Source: Actinomycetales bacterium (GTDB lineage Bacteria > Actinomycetota > Actinomycetes > Actinomycetales > Microbacteriaceae). From it: a stretch of 41,431 nt of DNA. The stretch covers positions 1 to 41,431 of the forward strand of contig JAATGR010000264.1 of assembly GCA_015654575.1 (NCBI GenBank), written 5' to 3'. Numbering within the stretch: position 1 is the stretch's first letter; every line of letters starts with the position of its first letter. A model generated the notes under the pieces. That model was not told where the DNA came from, did no database searches, and saw nothing but the letters and a program-made list of their open reading frames with translations. The position numbers and the translations under genes were made by a program. Below, one piece after another: positions 8,060 through 18,061 of this stretch.

Positions 8060-8341
8060 ATGCCGGAATCGATCCCGTTCGCGGGACGTCACCTCACGCC
8101 GTCCGCGGTCGCCGAGGCCTTGTCCATCTCCGTCGAGGAGGTCATCGCGCTCGTGCTCGACGGACGGCTGCGCGGAGCGCGTCTGGGCTCCCCCGCGCAG
8201 TGGCGCGTCGATGAGGCGAGCGTGGTGTCCTACCTGGACGACCAGGCCGAGGAGGCCCGGCGGATCGCGCTATGGCGCCAGTCGAACACGGCAAGTTTCC
8301 CGGAGCTGTGGGGGCAGGGCCCGGTACGCAACCCGGACTGA
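8060..8341 (+). CDS. Small excisionase-like helix-turn-helix protein
   Basis: A 93-residue protein. Residues 13-60 read as a winged HTH of the excisionase/MerR-like type (LTPSAVAEALSISVEEVIAL, then a WRVDEASVVSYLDD end). Such domains bind DNA, but the target is unknown. The C-terminal 30 residues (ARRIALWRQSNTASFPELWG) are a short tail without a known fold. It is transcribed divergently from the SAF/CpaE pair and ends 16 bp from a convergent gene. The start follows a good -10 by 6 nt. It may regulate the divergent pair, but nothing in the sequence proves it. Confidence 0.75.
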   Translation: MPESIPFAGRHLTPSAVAEALSISVEEVIALVLDGRLRGARLGSPAQWRVDEASVVSYLDDQAEEARRIALWRQSNTASFPELWGQGPVRNPD

Positions 8342-8357
8342 TCCCGCCGCGTCCGTG

Positions 8358-8939
8358 TCATCGCGCGCTGCGGACCCGCACCCACGCGACGGCGGCATAC
8401 GGCACGAGACGCAGCCCCGTCACGGCCGATGCTCGGCGCGGGACGTCGGCGTCGTGCACGGCGAGATCGAGGTGATCCGCGGCTGCCCGGTCGATCGTGC
8501 CGCCGACGGACGTGCCGTCTGTGCGGTGGACGATCACCCCGGCACGACGTCGTGCGAGGTCTCGCAGGACGAAGCCGAAACCCATCCGCTCGGCGAGCGT
8601 CGCGCTTAGCGGGGCCTCCTCCCGGGCCGAGCGCAAGACATCGGCCTGCGCCATCGCGATCGACAGGACGGCCGCGGTGCGCACGACGCCGATTTGCTCC
8701 CCCTCGAACCCGACCCAGTCCTCGCCGACCGCGCTGATCGTGCCCCGCACGCTGATGCCGCCGACCAATTCCACCACGACCTCGGGAGCAATCGGACGCG
8801 CCAGCGCGGTCAACCGCGCCCGCAGCGGGAGCCTGGCCAACCGCAGCCTTTCCGCCTCGGTGTCCAACGCGGCCCGCTCCGTCTCCCACTCGGAGGCGAA
8901 CTGGTCCTGCAGGTCCTCGAAGAGGCGCTCCCATCGCAC
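8358..8939 (-). CDS. Uncharacterised protein with two Sm-like repeats
   Basis: Function not recognised. The 193-residue product starts with an acidic/basic helix (residues 1-45, WERLFEDLQDQF onward). It then shows two similar beta-rich segments: GGISVRGTISAVGEDWVGFE (about 60-79) and DGTSVGGTIDRAAADHLDLA (about 138-157). Both follow G-x2-V-x-G-T-I-x5-D-x2-hydrophobic, as in small Sm-like barrels. Each is followed by a strand ending VLSI or VAWV. No transmembrane segment or signal peptide is present. The GTG start at 8939 follows a TAATGT hexamer by 6 nt. It converges on the HTH gene. Confidence 0.7.
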   Translation of the reverse strand: MRWERLFEDLQDQFASEWETERAALDTEAERLRLARLPLRARLTALARPIAPEVVVELVGGISVRGTISAVGEDWVGFEGEQIGVVRTAAVLSIAMAQADVLRSAREEAPLSATLAERMGFGFVLRDLARRRAGVIVHRTDGTSVGGTIDRAAADHLDLAVHDADVPRRASAVTGLRLVPYAAVAWVRVRSAR

Positions 8940-8945
8940 GGGCCG

Positions 8946-8951
8946 ACATTA
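8946..8951 (-). promoter_or_regulatory. -10 element of the Sm-like repeat gene, leaderless type
   Basis: Minus-strand TAATGT, 6 nt before the GTG at 8939. Confidence 0.5.
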
Positions 8952-9055
8952 GGACAGCCCGACGCTGCGGATGAGAAGTTTTCCACAATCGGACTCCGCG
9001 CCGGTGAAACGTGCTCTACTGACCCCGCTCCCGATCCACCGGCCCCGAGGCATTC

Positions 9056-9493
9056 ATGGCACAACCAGACACCGGCGTCAATACCACGCCCCGCGTATCG
9101 CGACGGATGCTCGCCTCCGACTTCTTCGCCCCGCAGCCGACGTCCACCGCCGAACTCCCCGACCCAGTTCCGCTGCTGCGCAATCTCACCGCGGGCGTCC
9201 TCGAAGCGCTCGCCGGTGTGCGCGACCTCGACCAGCTGGCGCGCTGGTTGACGGAAGACGCCTACCGGAGCCTGCTCACCCGGGTGAACCTGGCAGCGCG
9301 GGCGCGCAGCGCGCGAGGCGTGCCGGCCGCCCGCCCCGTGCACACGATCCTGAGCGTGCGACACGACAGCCCGGCCGACGGCGTGGTCGAGGCCGTCGTG
9401 GTGGTCGCCGGTCCCGCACGAACGCGCGCCCTGGCTATCCGGCTCGAGGGCCTGGACCGCCGCTGGCGGGCAACCTCGCTCGCACTGCTGTGA
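9056..9493 (+). CDS. Rv3235-like protein
   Basis: A 145-residue protein of the actinobacterial Rv3235 family, function unknown. The N-terminal 40 residues are Pro-rich and probably disordered. The rest is a compact alpha/beta domain with the family-typical LLRNLTAGVLEALAGVRDLDQLARWLTEDAY helix pair (about 41-71) and two beta strands (VHTILSVRH and VVEAVVVVAG). No membrane segment. A GAGG Shine-Dalgarno lies 5 nt before the ATG. Its position just before the aminotransferase and secA agrees with the M. tuberculosis order, where Rv3235 is close to secA1. Confidence 0.75.
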   Translation: MAQPDTGVNTTPRVSRRMLASDFFAPQPTSTAELPDPVPLLRNLTAGVLEALAGVRDLDQLARWLTEDAYRSLLTRVNLAARARSARGVPAARPVHTILSVRHDSPADGVVEAVVVVAGPARTRALAIRLEGLDRRWRATSLALL

Positions 9494-9509
9494 GCGGGGA
9501 CCGGTGCCG

Positions 9510-10733
9510 CTACTGCCGATACGAGGCCAGGAAATTCCCCATCCGCTCGATCGCCTCGGTGATGACTCTCGCCTCCGGCAGGGTCACCACTCGGAGGTGG
9601 TCCGGGGTGGGCCAGTTGAAGCCGGTTCCGGGCACGAGCAGGATGTGCTCGCGCAGCAGCAGGTCCCGCACGAGCTGCTGGTCATCGTGGATCTCGTGCA
9701 CCTCGGGGTCGAGCCGGGGGAACGCGTAGAGCGCCCCCTGCGGCTTGACGCAGCTGACGCCGGGAATAGCCTCGAGGCCCTCCCAGGCGGCATCCCGCTG
9801 CTCGTGTAGACGGCCGGTGGGGGCGATGAGCGCGTCAATCGACTGGACGCCGCTGAGCGCCGCCTGCACCGCGTGCTGGGCGGGCACATTGGGGCACAAC
9901 CGCGTGGAGGCCAGGAGGTTGATGCCCTCGAGGAATCCGGCGGCGTGATCGGTCGGACCGGTGACAACGAGCCAGCCGGAGCGGTAGCCGGCGACCCGAT
10001 AGGTCTTCGACAGCCCGTTGAACGTCAGGCACAGCAGATCGGGCGCGAGCGTCGCCATCGGGATGTGACGGGCGCCGTCGAACAGGATGCGGTCGTAGAT
10101 CTCGTCCGAGAGGAGCAGCAGCGAGTGCTCGCGGGCGATCTCGACGATCTGCTCCAGCACCGCGCGGGTGTAGACGGCGCCGGTCGGATTGTTCGGGTTG
10201 ATGACGACGATCGCCTTGGTGCGCTCGGTCACCTTGGCGCGAATGTCCTCGATGTCGGGTTGCCAGTCGTTCTGCTCATCACACCGGTAGTGCACCGGCG
10301 TGCCGCCGCCGAGGCTCGTCATCGCGGTCCACAGCGGATAGTCCGGGGCAGGGATGAGAACTTCGTCTCCCTCGTCCAGCAGGGCCTGCATCGTCATGGT
10401 GATCAGCTCGGACACGCCGTTTCCGAGGAACACGTCGTCGGGGGTGAACGTCGGGAAGCCGGGCTCCTGCTCGTAGCGGTAGACGACCGCGCGACGCGCG
10501 GAGACGATGCCCTTGCTGTCGCTGTAGCCGTGGGCGTTCGGGATCGCCTCGATCATGTCGCGCACGATCTGGAACGGCGCCTCGAAGCCGAAGGTGGCCG
10601 GGTTGCCGGTGTTCAGCTTGAGGATCCGGTGCCCCTCGGCCTCGAGCCGGTCGGCCTCTGCCAGCGCCTCGCCCCGGATCTCGTAGAGGACGTTCTGCAG
10701 CTTGCGCGACTGGTCGAGGGGACGGAGACTCAT
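9510..10733 (-). CDS. alaA: AlaA-type PLP-dependent alanine/aspartate aminotransferase
   Basis: A 407-residue fold-type I class I aminotransferase. It resembles E. coli AlaA along its whole length: IRGEALAEADRLEAEG, LNTGNPATFGF, GYSDSKG, GNGVSEL, PAPDYPLWT, NPNNPTGAVY, DEIYD and NGLSKTYRVAGYR, with Lys243 as the expected PLP Schiff-base lysine. AlaA mainly makes alanine from pyruvate and glutamate; M. tuberculosis AspC belongs to the same group, so substrate preference is inferred. The ATG at 10733 follows a TATTCT -10 by 6 nt. The gene converges with the Rv3235-like gene, 16 bp apart. Confidence 0.92.
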   Translation of the reverse strand: MSLRPLDQSRKLQNVLYEIRGEALAEADRLEAEGHRILKLNTGNPATFGFEAPFQIVRDMIEAIPNAHGYSDSKGIVSARRAVVYRYEQEPGFPTFTPDDVFLGNGVSELITMTMQALLDEGDEVLIPAPDYPLWTAMTSLGGGTPVHYRCDEQNDWQPDIEDIRAKVTERTKAIVVINPNNPTGAVYTRAVLEQIVEIAREHSLLLLSDEIYDRILFDGARHIPMATLAPDLLCLTFNGLSKTYRVAGYRSGWLVVTGPTDHAAGFLEGINLLASTRLCPNVPAQHAVQAALSGVQSIDALIAPTGRLHEQRDAAWEGLEAIPGVSCVKPQGALYAFPRLDPEVHEIHDDQQLVRDLLLREHILLVPGTGFNWPTPDHLRVVTLPEARVITEAIERMGNFLASYRQ

Positions 10734-10739
10734 TGCTCC

Positions 10740-10745
10740 AGAATA
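10740..10745 (-). promoter_or_regulatory. -10 element of alaA, leaderless type
   Basis: Minus-strand TATTCT, 6 nt before the ATG. A GGAG lies within the spacer but is too close to the ATG to act as a normal ribosome binding site. Confidence 0.5.
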
Positions 10746-10747
10746 TC

Positions 10748-10788
10748 CCCGCCCCCGGGCGGGCCAGGTGATCCGGCGTCGCGCCGGA
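10748..10788 (-). terminator. Tandem hairpins after secA
   Basis: Two short GC-rich inverted repeats lie between the secA stop and alaA. TCCGGCG / CGCCGGA (10772-10788) has a 3-nt loop. CCCGCCC / GGGCGGG (10748-10763) is nearly continuous. Neither has a T-tract. They could end secA transcription, and the second abuts the alaA -10. Confidence 0.4.
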
Positions 10789-10810
10789 CTGCGCCGGAGG
10801 GCGCGACCGG

Positions 10811-13624
<2,814 letters not shown>

Positions 13625-13740
13625 CGGGGCTCCTCCATCCATCGTTCGGCGCGGATACGCCGGTGCGCCCGCGGGCACACCGACCCATGTTATCCACCCG
13701 TGACCTACGAAAGCTCTGGACACGGACCCGGGGTATGCGC

Positions 13741-13785
13741 AGGACACACGCGAAAACACATACGTAGAATGTAAATACCGGGTAT
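13741..13785 (+). promoter_or_regulatory. Promoter and candidate PadR operator of the efflux operon
   Basis: A possible -35 AGGACA (13741-13746), 18-bp spacer and -10 TAGAAT (13765-13770, five of six matches). An ACAT-N7-ATGT inverted repeat (13758-13772) covers the -10, and an 11-bp palindrome ATACCGGGTAT (13775-13785) covers the likely start point. PadR-family repressors often use ATGT/ACAT half-sites, and the operon encodes a PadR protein, so autoregulation is inferred. TATGCT at 13783-13788 is an alternative -10. Confidence 0.45.
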
Positions 13786-13794
13786 GCTCGCGGC

Positions 13795-13812
13795 GGCGTC
13801 AGCTACGACGCC
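13795..13812 (+). promoter_or_regulatory. Leader inverted repeat (GGCGTC / GACGCC)
   Basis: A perfect 6-bp inverted repeat with a 6-nt loop just upstream of the AAAGGAG ribosome binding site of the efflux operon. It may be a leader hairpin or a second operator. Confidence 0.35.
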
Positions 13813-13830
13813 CCATGAAAGGAGTCGTCC

Positions 13831-14760
13831 ATGCTGGTGTGGCGTCGTTGGGTCTTCCCCCTCCTCCTCGTGGCGGTCTTCGCACTGATCGCCGTATCCC
13901 TGACCAGACTCGCCTTCTTCCCCGACCAGCACACCGTCGCGATCGAGCCGGCCGCCGCCGTGACCGATCCGGTCGTCGCGGTCGAACGCGGCGATGTGGT
14001 GAACACGCTGAGCCTGACCGGCAGCGTCGCGCGCGACGAGCCCACCGCACTGAAATCCGACGTCGACGGCACCGTGACGGCGGTGCACGTCGCCGACGGC
14101 ACGGACGTCACTGCGGGGCAGGCGCTTTTCACCGTCAAGCGGGGGGAGGACTCGCGCACGCAGGACATCGTCGCCCCCGAAGCCGGGTCGATCTCGGAGA
14201 CCGCGATCGTGAAGGGGCAGTCGGTCTCGACCGGGCTGACGCTCGCGACCCTGACGCCGGCGCGCTATCACCTGCTGGCCACGGTGGAGCCCGTGCAGCT
14301 GTACCGACTGCTCGACGCGCCGACGGACGCGCAGGTCACGATCACCGGAGGACCCGCGCCGTTCACCTGCACGGGTCTGAGCACGCAGGTGGCCGAGGAT
14401 GGCACGACCAGCATCCGCTGCGCCGTCCCCACCGACCAGACCGTCTTCGCGGGCCTTCCCGCCACGCTCGACGTCACGGTCGGCACCGTGAGCGACGCCC
14501 TGATCGTGCCGACGACGGCCGTCAAGGGCGGTGCGGGCAGCGGTGTCGTCTGGGTCGACGACGGCAGCGGAAGCGACCCGGTGGAACGCACCGTCACGCT
14601 CGGCGTCAACGACGGCACCGACGTGGAGGTGGTCGACGGCCTGTCCGAAGGCGAGATGATCCGGGAGTTCGTCCCGGGGGTCGCTGCCCCCACCGACGCG
14701 GTCTGCTACGACGACGGGATGGGCGGGCAGTACTGCGACGTGAGCGGGACGAGCTGGTGA
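13831..14760 (+). CDS. MacA/YknX-like efflux adaptor protein
   Basis: A 309-residue membrane-anchored adaptor. It has an N-terminal transmembrane helix (about residues 9-26), then a barrel-sandwich/lipoyl-like hairpin (VVNTLSLTGSVARDEP, later DIVAPEAGSISETAIVKGQSV) and a beta domain of the HlyD/MacA type. In Gram-positive bacteria such adaptors (YknX) work with an ATPase and an FtsX-type permease. The C-terminal tail holds a Cys-x9-Cys pair (VCYDDGMGGQYC), and two further Cys flank a loop near residues 185-205, possibly exported disulfides. AAAGGAG lies 8 nt before the ATG. It is the first gene of the operon and overlaps the ATPase gene (GTGA). Confidence 0.82.
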   Translation: MLVWRRWVFPLLLVAVFALIAVSLTRLAFFPDQHTVAIEPAAAVTDPVVAVERGDVVNTLSLTGSVARDEPTALKSDVDGTVTAVHVADGTDVTAGQALFTVKRGEDSRTQDIVAPEAGSISETAIVKGQSVSTGLTLATLTPARYHLLATVEPVQLYRLLDAPTDAQVTITGGPAPFTCTGLSTQVAEDGTTSIRCAVPTDQTVFAGLPATLDVTVGTVSDALIVPTTAVKGGAGSGVVWVDDGSGSDPVERTVTLGVNDGTDVEVVDGLSEGEMIREFVPGVAAPTDAVCYDDGMGGQYCDVSGTSW

Positions 14761-15488
14761 CCCTGGTCTCGCTCCGGGCCGTCACCAAACACGTCCTGCT
14801 GCCCGACGACACCCGGCTGGACATCCTGCACGGTATCGATCTGGACGTCGAAGCCGGCGACCACCTGGCGATCGTGGGACGCAGCGGATCCGGCAAGTCG
14901 ACCCTGCTCAACATCCTGGGACTGCTCGACACCCCGTCCTCGGGCACCGTGGCCTTTCGCGAACGCACCGTGGCGCGGATGCGGCGCGGAACGGTCGACC
15001 GGATGCGGGGCAGCACCGTGGGTTTCGTGTTCCAGCAGTTCAACCTGCTCGCCGGGCGCACCGCGCTCGAAAACGTGGCGATGCCGCTCGGCTACGCCAC
15101 CGGGCGGGCATTCTGGCAACGCCGCGACCTGGCCGCCACGATGCTGGAGCGGGTGGGACTCGGACACCGACTGACCGCTGTCCCGGAGCGACTCTCCGGC
15201 GGGGAGCAGCAGCGGGTCGCCATCGCGCGCGCACTGGTGCGCCGACCGGCGCTGATCCTCGCGGACGAACCCACCGGGGCGCTCGACGTCGAGACCGGCG
15301 GCGCCGTGATGAGCCTGCTGGACGAGATCGCCGTCGAATCGGATGCCGCGCTGATCACCATCACCCACGACCTCCACGTGGCCGCCCGCGCCCGGCGACA
15401 CTACCGGCTGGCCGACGGGCGGCTCGCACCCGTCGACCTGAGCAGCGCGTTCCGGGAGAGCACGCTGAGCTCGGAGCTGCCGACATGA
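14757..15488 (+). CDS. MacB/YknY-like ABC transporter ATPase
   Basis: A 243-residue nucleotide-binding subunit of the MacB/LolD class. It shows Walker [11 protein letters not shown]-loop [13 protein letters not shown], signature [13 protein letters not shown], Walker [13 protein letters not shown] and H-loop ITITHD, all intact. It should power the permease of the next gene in efflux or in extraction of peptides or lipids from the membrane. The GTG start overlaps the adaptor stop and its own stop overlaps the permease ATG (ATGA), so all three are translationally coupled. Confidence 0.93.
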   Translation: MTLVSLRAVTKHVLLPDDTRLDILHGIDLDVEAGDHLAIVGRSGSGKSTLLNILGLLDTPSSGTVAFRERTVARMRRGTVDRMRGSTVGFVFQQFNLLAGRTALENVAMPLGYATGRAFWQRRDLAATMLERVGLGHRLTAVPERLSGGEQQRVAIARALVRRPALILADEPTGALDVETGGAVMSLLDEIAVESDAALITITHDLHVAARARRHYRLADGRLAPVDLSSAFRESTLSSELPT

Positions 15489-16711
15489 AGGCGATCCTGG
15501 CAGCCGCCGTCGGGGCGATATCGGAGGCCTGGTCGGAGCTGCGGCACCACCGGCTGCGGGTGCTGCTGAGTCTCGTGGGCATCGCCGTGTCCGTCGGAGC
15601 GTTGACCGCGGTGGTCGCGCTGGCCGACTATCAGCGCCAGTTCACCGCGGAACAATCGGACCGCTACGGCGGACGGGCGGCGACGATCTCCATCTCCGCC
15701 TCCCGCGAGGACGGCGCGGCGATCGACCAGGATGCCCTGGACGATCAGTTCACCCGGGTCGCGCAGCGTTACGGCTTCACCGACACCTCGCGTGTCTCGC
15801 AGTATGCGTTGACGGCGCCGGTGCAGACCGGTGACGGGGTGCACCAGGCGACGCTGCGCCTGATGGACCAGGACTACCCGGTCATGCATCGCCTCGCGCT
15901 TCAGGCTGGACGCTGGTTCATCGACGGCGACGAGGAGCTGCTGGCGCCTCCGGTCGTCGTGTCCGAACCGCTGTGGGAATCGCTCGGCGCGGTGCCGCTG
16001 TCGCAGCATCCGACGATCACGCTCACCGGCGCTCCTGCCGGCACCTACCAGATCGTGGGTGTGACCCCGTCGCAGGGGCAGGGCGACACCGAGCATCGGA
16101 TCGACATGCTCTACGACACGTACCGCGACCGCGTCGACGAGCTACCGGCCGACGCCACCGTCACCCGGGAGGTGTGGGTGCCCGACGATAACGTCAGCCA
16201 GATCGGACCGGTGCTCGCGATGGATCTGCGTGCCGCGGCGGACGACGGGGTCGCGCTCTCGGTGAGCCGCACCGACTGGGCCGCCCAGCCCGGATCGACC
16301 GACTCGGCGGCGACGTTCGAGCTGGTCACCGGCGCGATCGCGGGGCTGGTGCTGCTGCTGGGCGGACTCAGCCTGGTGAACGTGCAGCTGGTCGCGATGC
16401 GTCAACGCATTCGGGAGATCGGGGTGAGGCGCAGCTTCGGCGCGAGCGCCGCACGCGTGTTCACCTCGGTGCTGCTGGAGAGCGTCGTCGCCACCGCCGT
16501 CGCGGGGGTCGTCGGCATCGTGCTCGCCGTCGCCGTGCTGCGCACGCCGCTCGTCCTGCAGATGTTCTCCGGCCTGCAGGACATCCCCCCGTTCCCGGTG
16601 CGCGCCGCGGTCATCGGGCTCGTCGCCGCAGTCCTCATCGGGGCGCTCGCCGGCGTGCTGCCGGCGCTCGTCGCACTGCGGGTCAAAGTCATCGACGCGC
16701 TCAGGGTCTGA
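15485..16711 (+). CDS. MacB/YknZ-like FtsX-family permease
   Basis: A 408-residue membrane subunit with the MacB plan. A first helix (about 27-50, LRVLLSLVGIAVSVGALTAV) is followed by a large extracytoplasmic domain (about 50-275), then three C-terminal helices of the FtsX fold. The coupling segment is RQRIREIGVRRSFGAS. With the preceding adaptor and ATPase it makes a complete tripartite exporter. Substrate not visible; related Ykn and Mac systems act on toxic peptides or macrolides. Confidence 0.92.
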   Translation: MKAILAAAVGAISEAWSELRHHRLRVLLSLVGIAVSVGALTAVVALADYQRQFTAEQSDRYGGRAATISISASREDGAAIDQDALDDQFTRVAQRYGFTDTSRVSQYALTAPVQTGDGVHQATLRLMDQDYPVMHRLALQAGRWFIDGDEELLAPPVVVSEPLWESLGAVPLSQHPTITLTGAPAGTYQIVGVTPSQGQGDTEHRIDMLYDTYRDRVDELPADATVTREVWVPDDNVSQIGPVLAMDLRAAADDGVALSVSRTDWAAQPGSTDSAATFELVTGAIAGLVLLLGGLSLVNVQLVAMRQRIREIGVRRSFGASAARVFTSVLLESVVATAVAGVVGIVLAVAVLRTPLVLQMFSGLQDIPPFPVRAAVIGLVAAVLIGALAGVLPALVALRVKVIDALRV

Positions 16712-16736
16712 AGAAGAGAAGGAAGAGAGAACGAAC

Positions 16737-17336
16737 ATGTCCGTCCGTCAAAGCCTGCTGGCAATCCTCGATCAGGGCCCGTGCTACGGCTACCAGCTGC
16801 GCACCGAGTTCGACCGACGTACCGGGTCGACGTGGCCGCTGAACGTCGGACAGATCTACAACACGCTCGACCGGCTCGAACGCGACGCTCTCGTCACCAA
16901 GGGCGAGACCGATGCGCAGGGACACGTCTTCTACGAGATCACCGACGCGGGACGCGCCGAGATGCGGGCCTGGCTCGATTCCCCGGTGGAACGGGGTCAG
17001 GGCACCCGCGACGAGCTCGCGATCAAGCTCGCGCTGGCGGCGACGCTCCCCGGCGTCGATGTGAGCGCCGTGATCCAGACGCAGCGGCACGCATCACTCG
17101 CCCAGCTGCAGTCGCTGACCCGCGCGAAATACGCCGGGTCCGACCCCGACGGCCCGGAAGAGCTCGCCTGGTCGCTGGTGGTGGACGCGATGATCTTCAC
17201 CGCGGAGGCGGAGGTGCGCTGGCTCGACCACACCGAACAGCGGCTCGCGCAGCATCCGGTGCGCGCACTCGAGCTGTCGACCGAGCAGCCCCGCCGCGGG
17301 CGCCCCGTCCGCGCAGAGGCGGAGGCCGGTCGGTGA
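16737..17336 (+). CDS. PadR-family transcriptional repressor
   Basis: A 199-residue PadR regulator. The winged HTH (about residues 1-85) shows the family marks [35 protein letters not shown] and [15 protein letters not shown] helical dimerisation domain follows ([14 protein letters not shown] to [12 protein letters not shown]), ending in a basic tail. PadR proteins commonly repress adjacent transporter genes and are released by the exported drug. Its position in the middle of the operon, between two transporters, suggests it controls both, probably through the palindromes at 13758-13785. A GAAGGA-rich stretch precedes the ATG, though at longer spacing than usual. Confidence 0.92.
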   Translation: MSVRQSLLAILDQGPCYGYQLRTEFDRRTGSTWPLNVGQIYNTLDRLERDALVTKGETDAQGHVFYEITDAGRAEMRAWLDSPVERGQGTRDELAIKLALAATLPGVDVSAVIQTQRHASLAQLQSLTRAKYAGSDPDGPEELAWSLVVDAMIFTAEAEVRWLDHTEQRLAQHPVRALELSTEQPRRGRPVRAEAEAGR

Positions 17337-18061
17337 ACCGCCCCGAGCAGGTGCTGCGCCTGATCGGGGTCGCGCAGCAGTACGGCGACGGGCCGACGGC
17401 GGTATCGGCGTTGTCCGGCGTGGACCTGGAGGTCGTGCGCGGCGAGCTCGTCGCGGTGATGGGGTCGTCGGGCTCGGGCAAGTCGACGCTGCTGACGATC
17501 GCCGGCGGCCTGACGACGCCGACCACCGGTGAGGTCGTGGTCGAGGGCGCGCACCTGAGCACGCAGACCCCGGCGCAACTCGCGGCGCTGCGGCGACGCT
17601 CCCTCGGGTTCGTCTTCCAAGACTTCAACCTCATCCCGACCCTCACCGCACTGGAGAACGTGATGCTGCCGCTGGAGCTCGACGGCTTCCGCGGCAGGGT
17701 GGCGCGGCGGGCCGGGATCGACGCGCTCGCCTCGGTCGGCCTGGACGACCGGGGCGACGCCTACCCGGACGACCTGTCCGGCGGCCAGCAGCAGCGGGTC
17801 GCGATCGCCCGCGCGGTCGTGGGCGGGCGGCGGCTAATCCTCGCCGACGAGCCGACCGGCGCGCTCGACTCCGTCACCGGCGACGTCGTGATGCGGATGC
17901 TGCGCGCCCGGGTCGACGCGGGTGCTGCCGGCATCCTTGTCACCCACGATGCCCGGCACGCCTCCTGGGCCGACCGGATCGTGTTCCTGCGCGACGGGCG
18001 GATCATCGACGAGTCGCGCCGTGCGGGTGCGGAGACGCTGCTCGCGGAGACCGGGCGGTGA
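17333..18061 (+). CDS. Second ABC transporter ATPase (MacB/LolD class)
   Basis: A 242-residue nucleotide-binding subunit. It has Walker [11 protein letters not shown]-loop [13 protein letters not shown], signature [13 protein letters not shown], Walker [13 protein letters not shown] and H-loop VTHD. It clearly differs from the first ATPase of the operon, so it probably serves the large permease that follows. It overlaps both the PadR stop and the permease start by four bases (GTGA twice). All catalytic motifs look intact. Confidence 0.94.
   Translation: MNRPEQVLRLIGVAQQYGDGPTAVSALSGVDLEVVRGELVAVMGSSGSGKSTLLTIAGGLTTPTTGEVVVEGAHLSTQTPAQLAALRRRSLGFVFQDFNLIPTLTALENVMLPLELDGFRGRVARRAGIDALASVGLDDRGDAYPDDLSGGQQQRVAIARAVVGGRRLILADEPTGALDSVTGDVVMRMLRARVDAGAAGILVTHDARHASWADRIVFLRDGRIIDESRRAGAETLLAETGR

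Noticed and set aside
13625..13759. Longer SecA starting at 13759
   Set aside because: The added 45 residues match nothing in SecA, while a GTG at 13624 has an excellent ribosome binding site.
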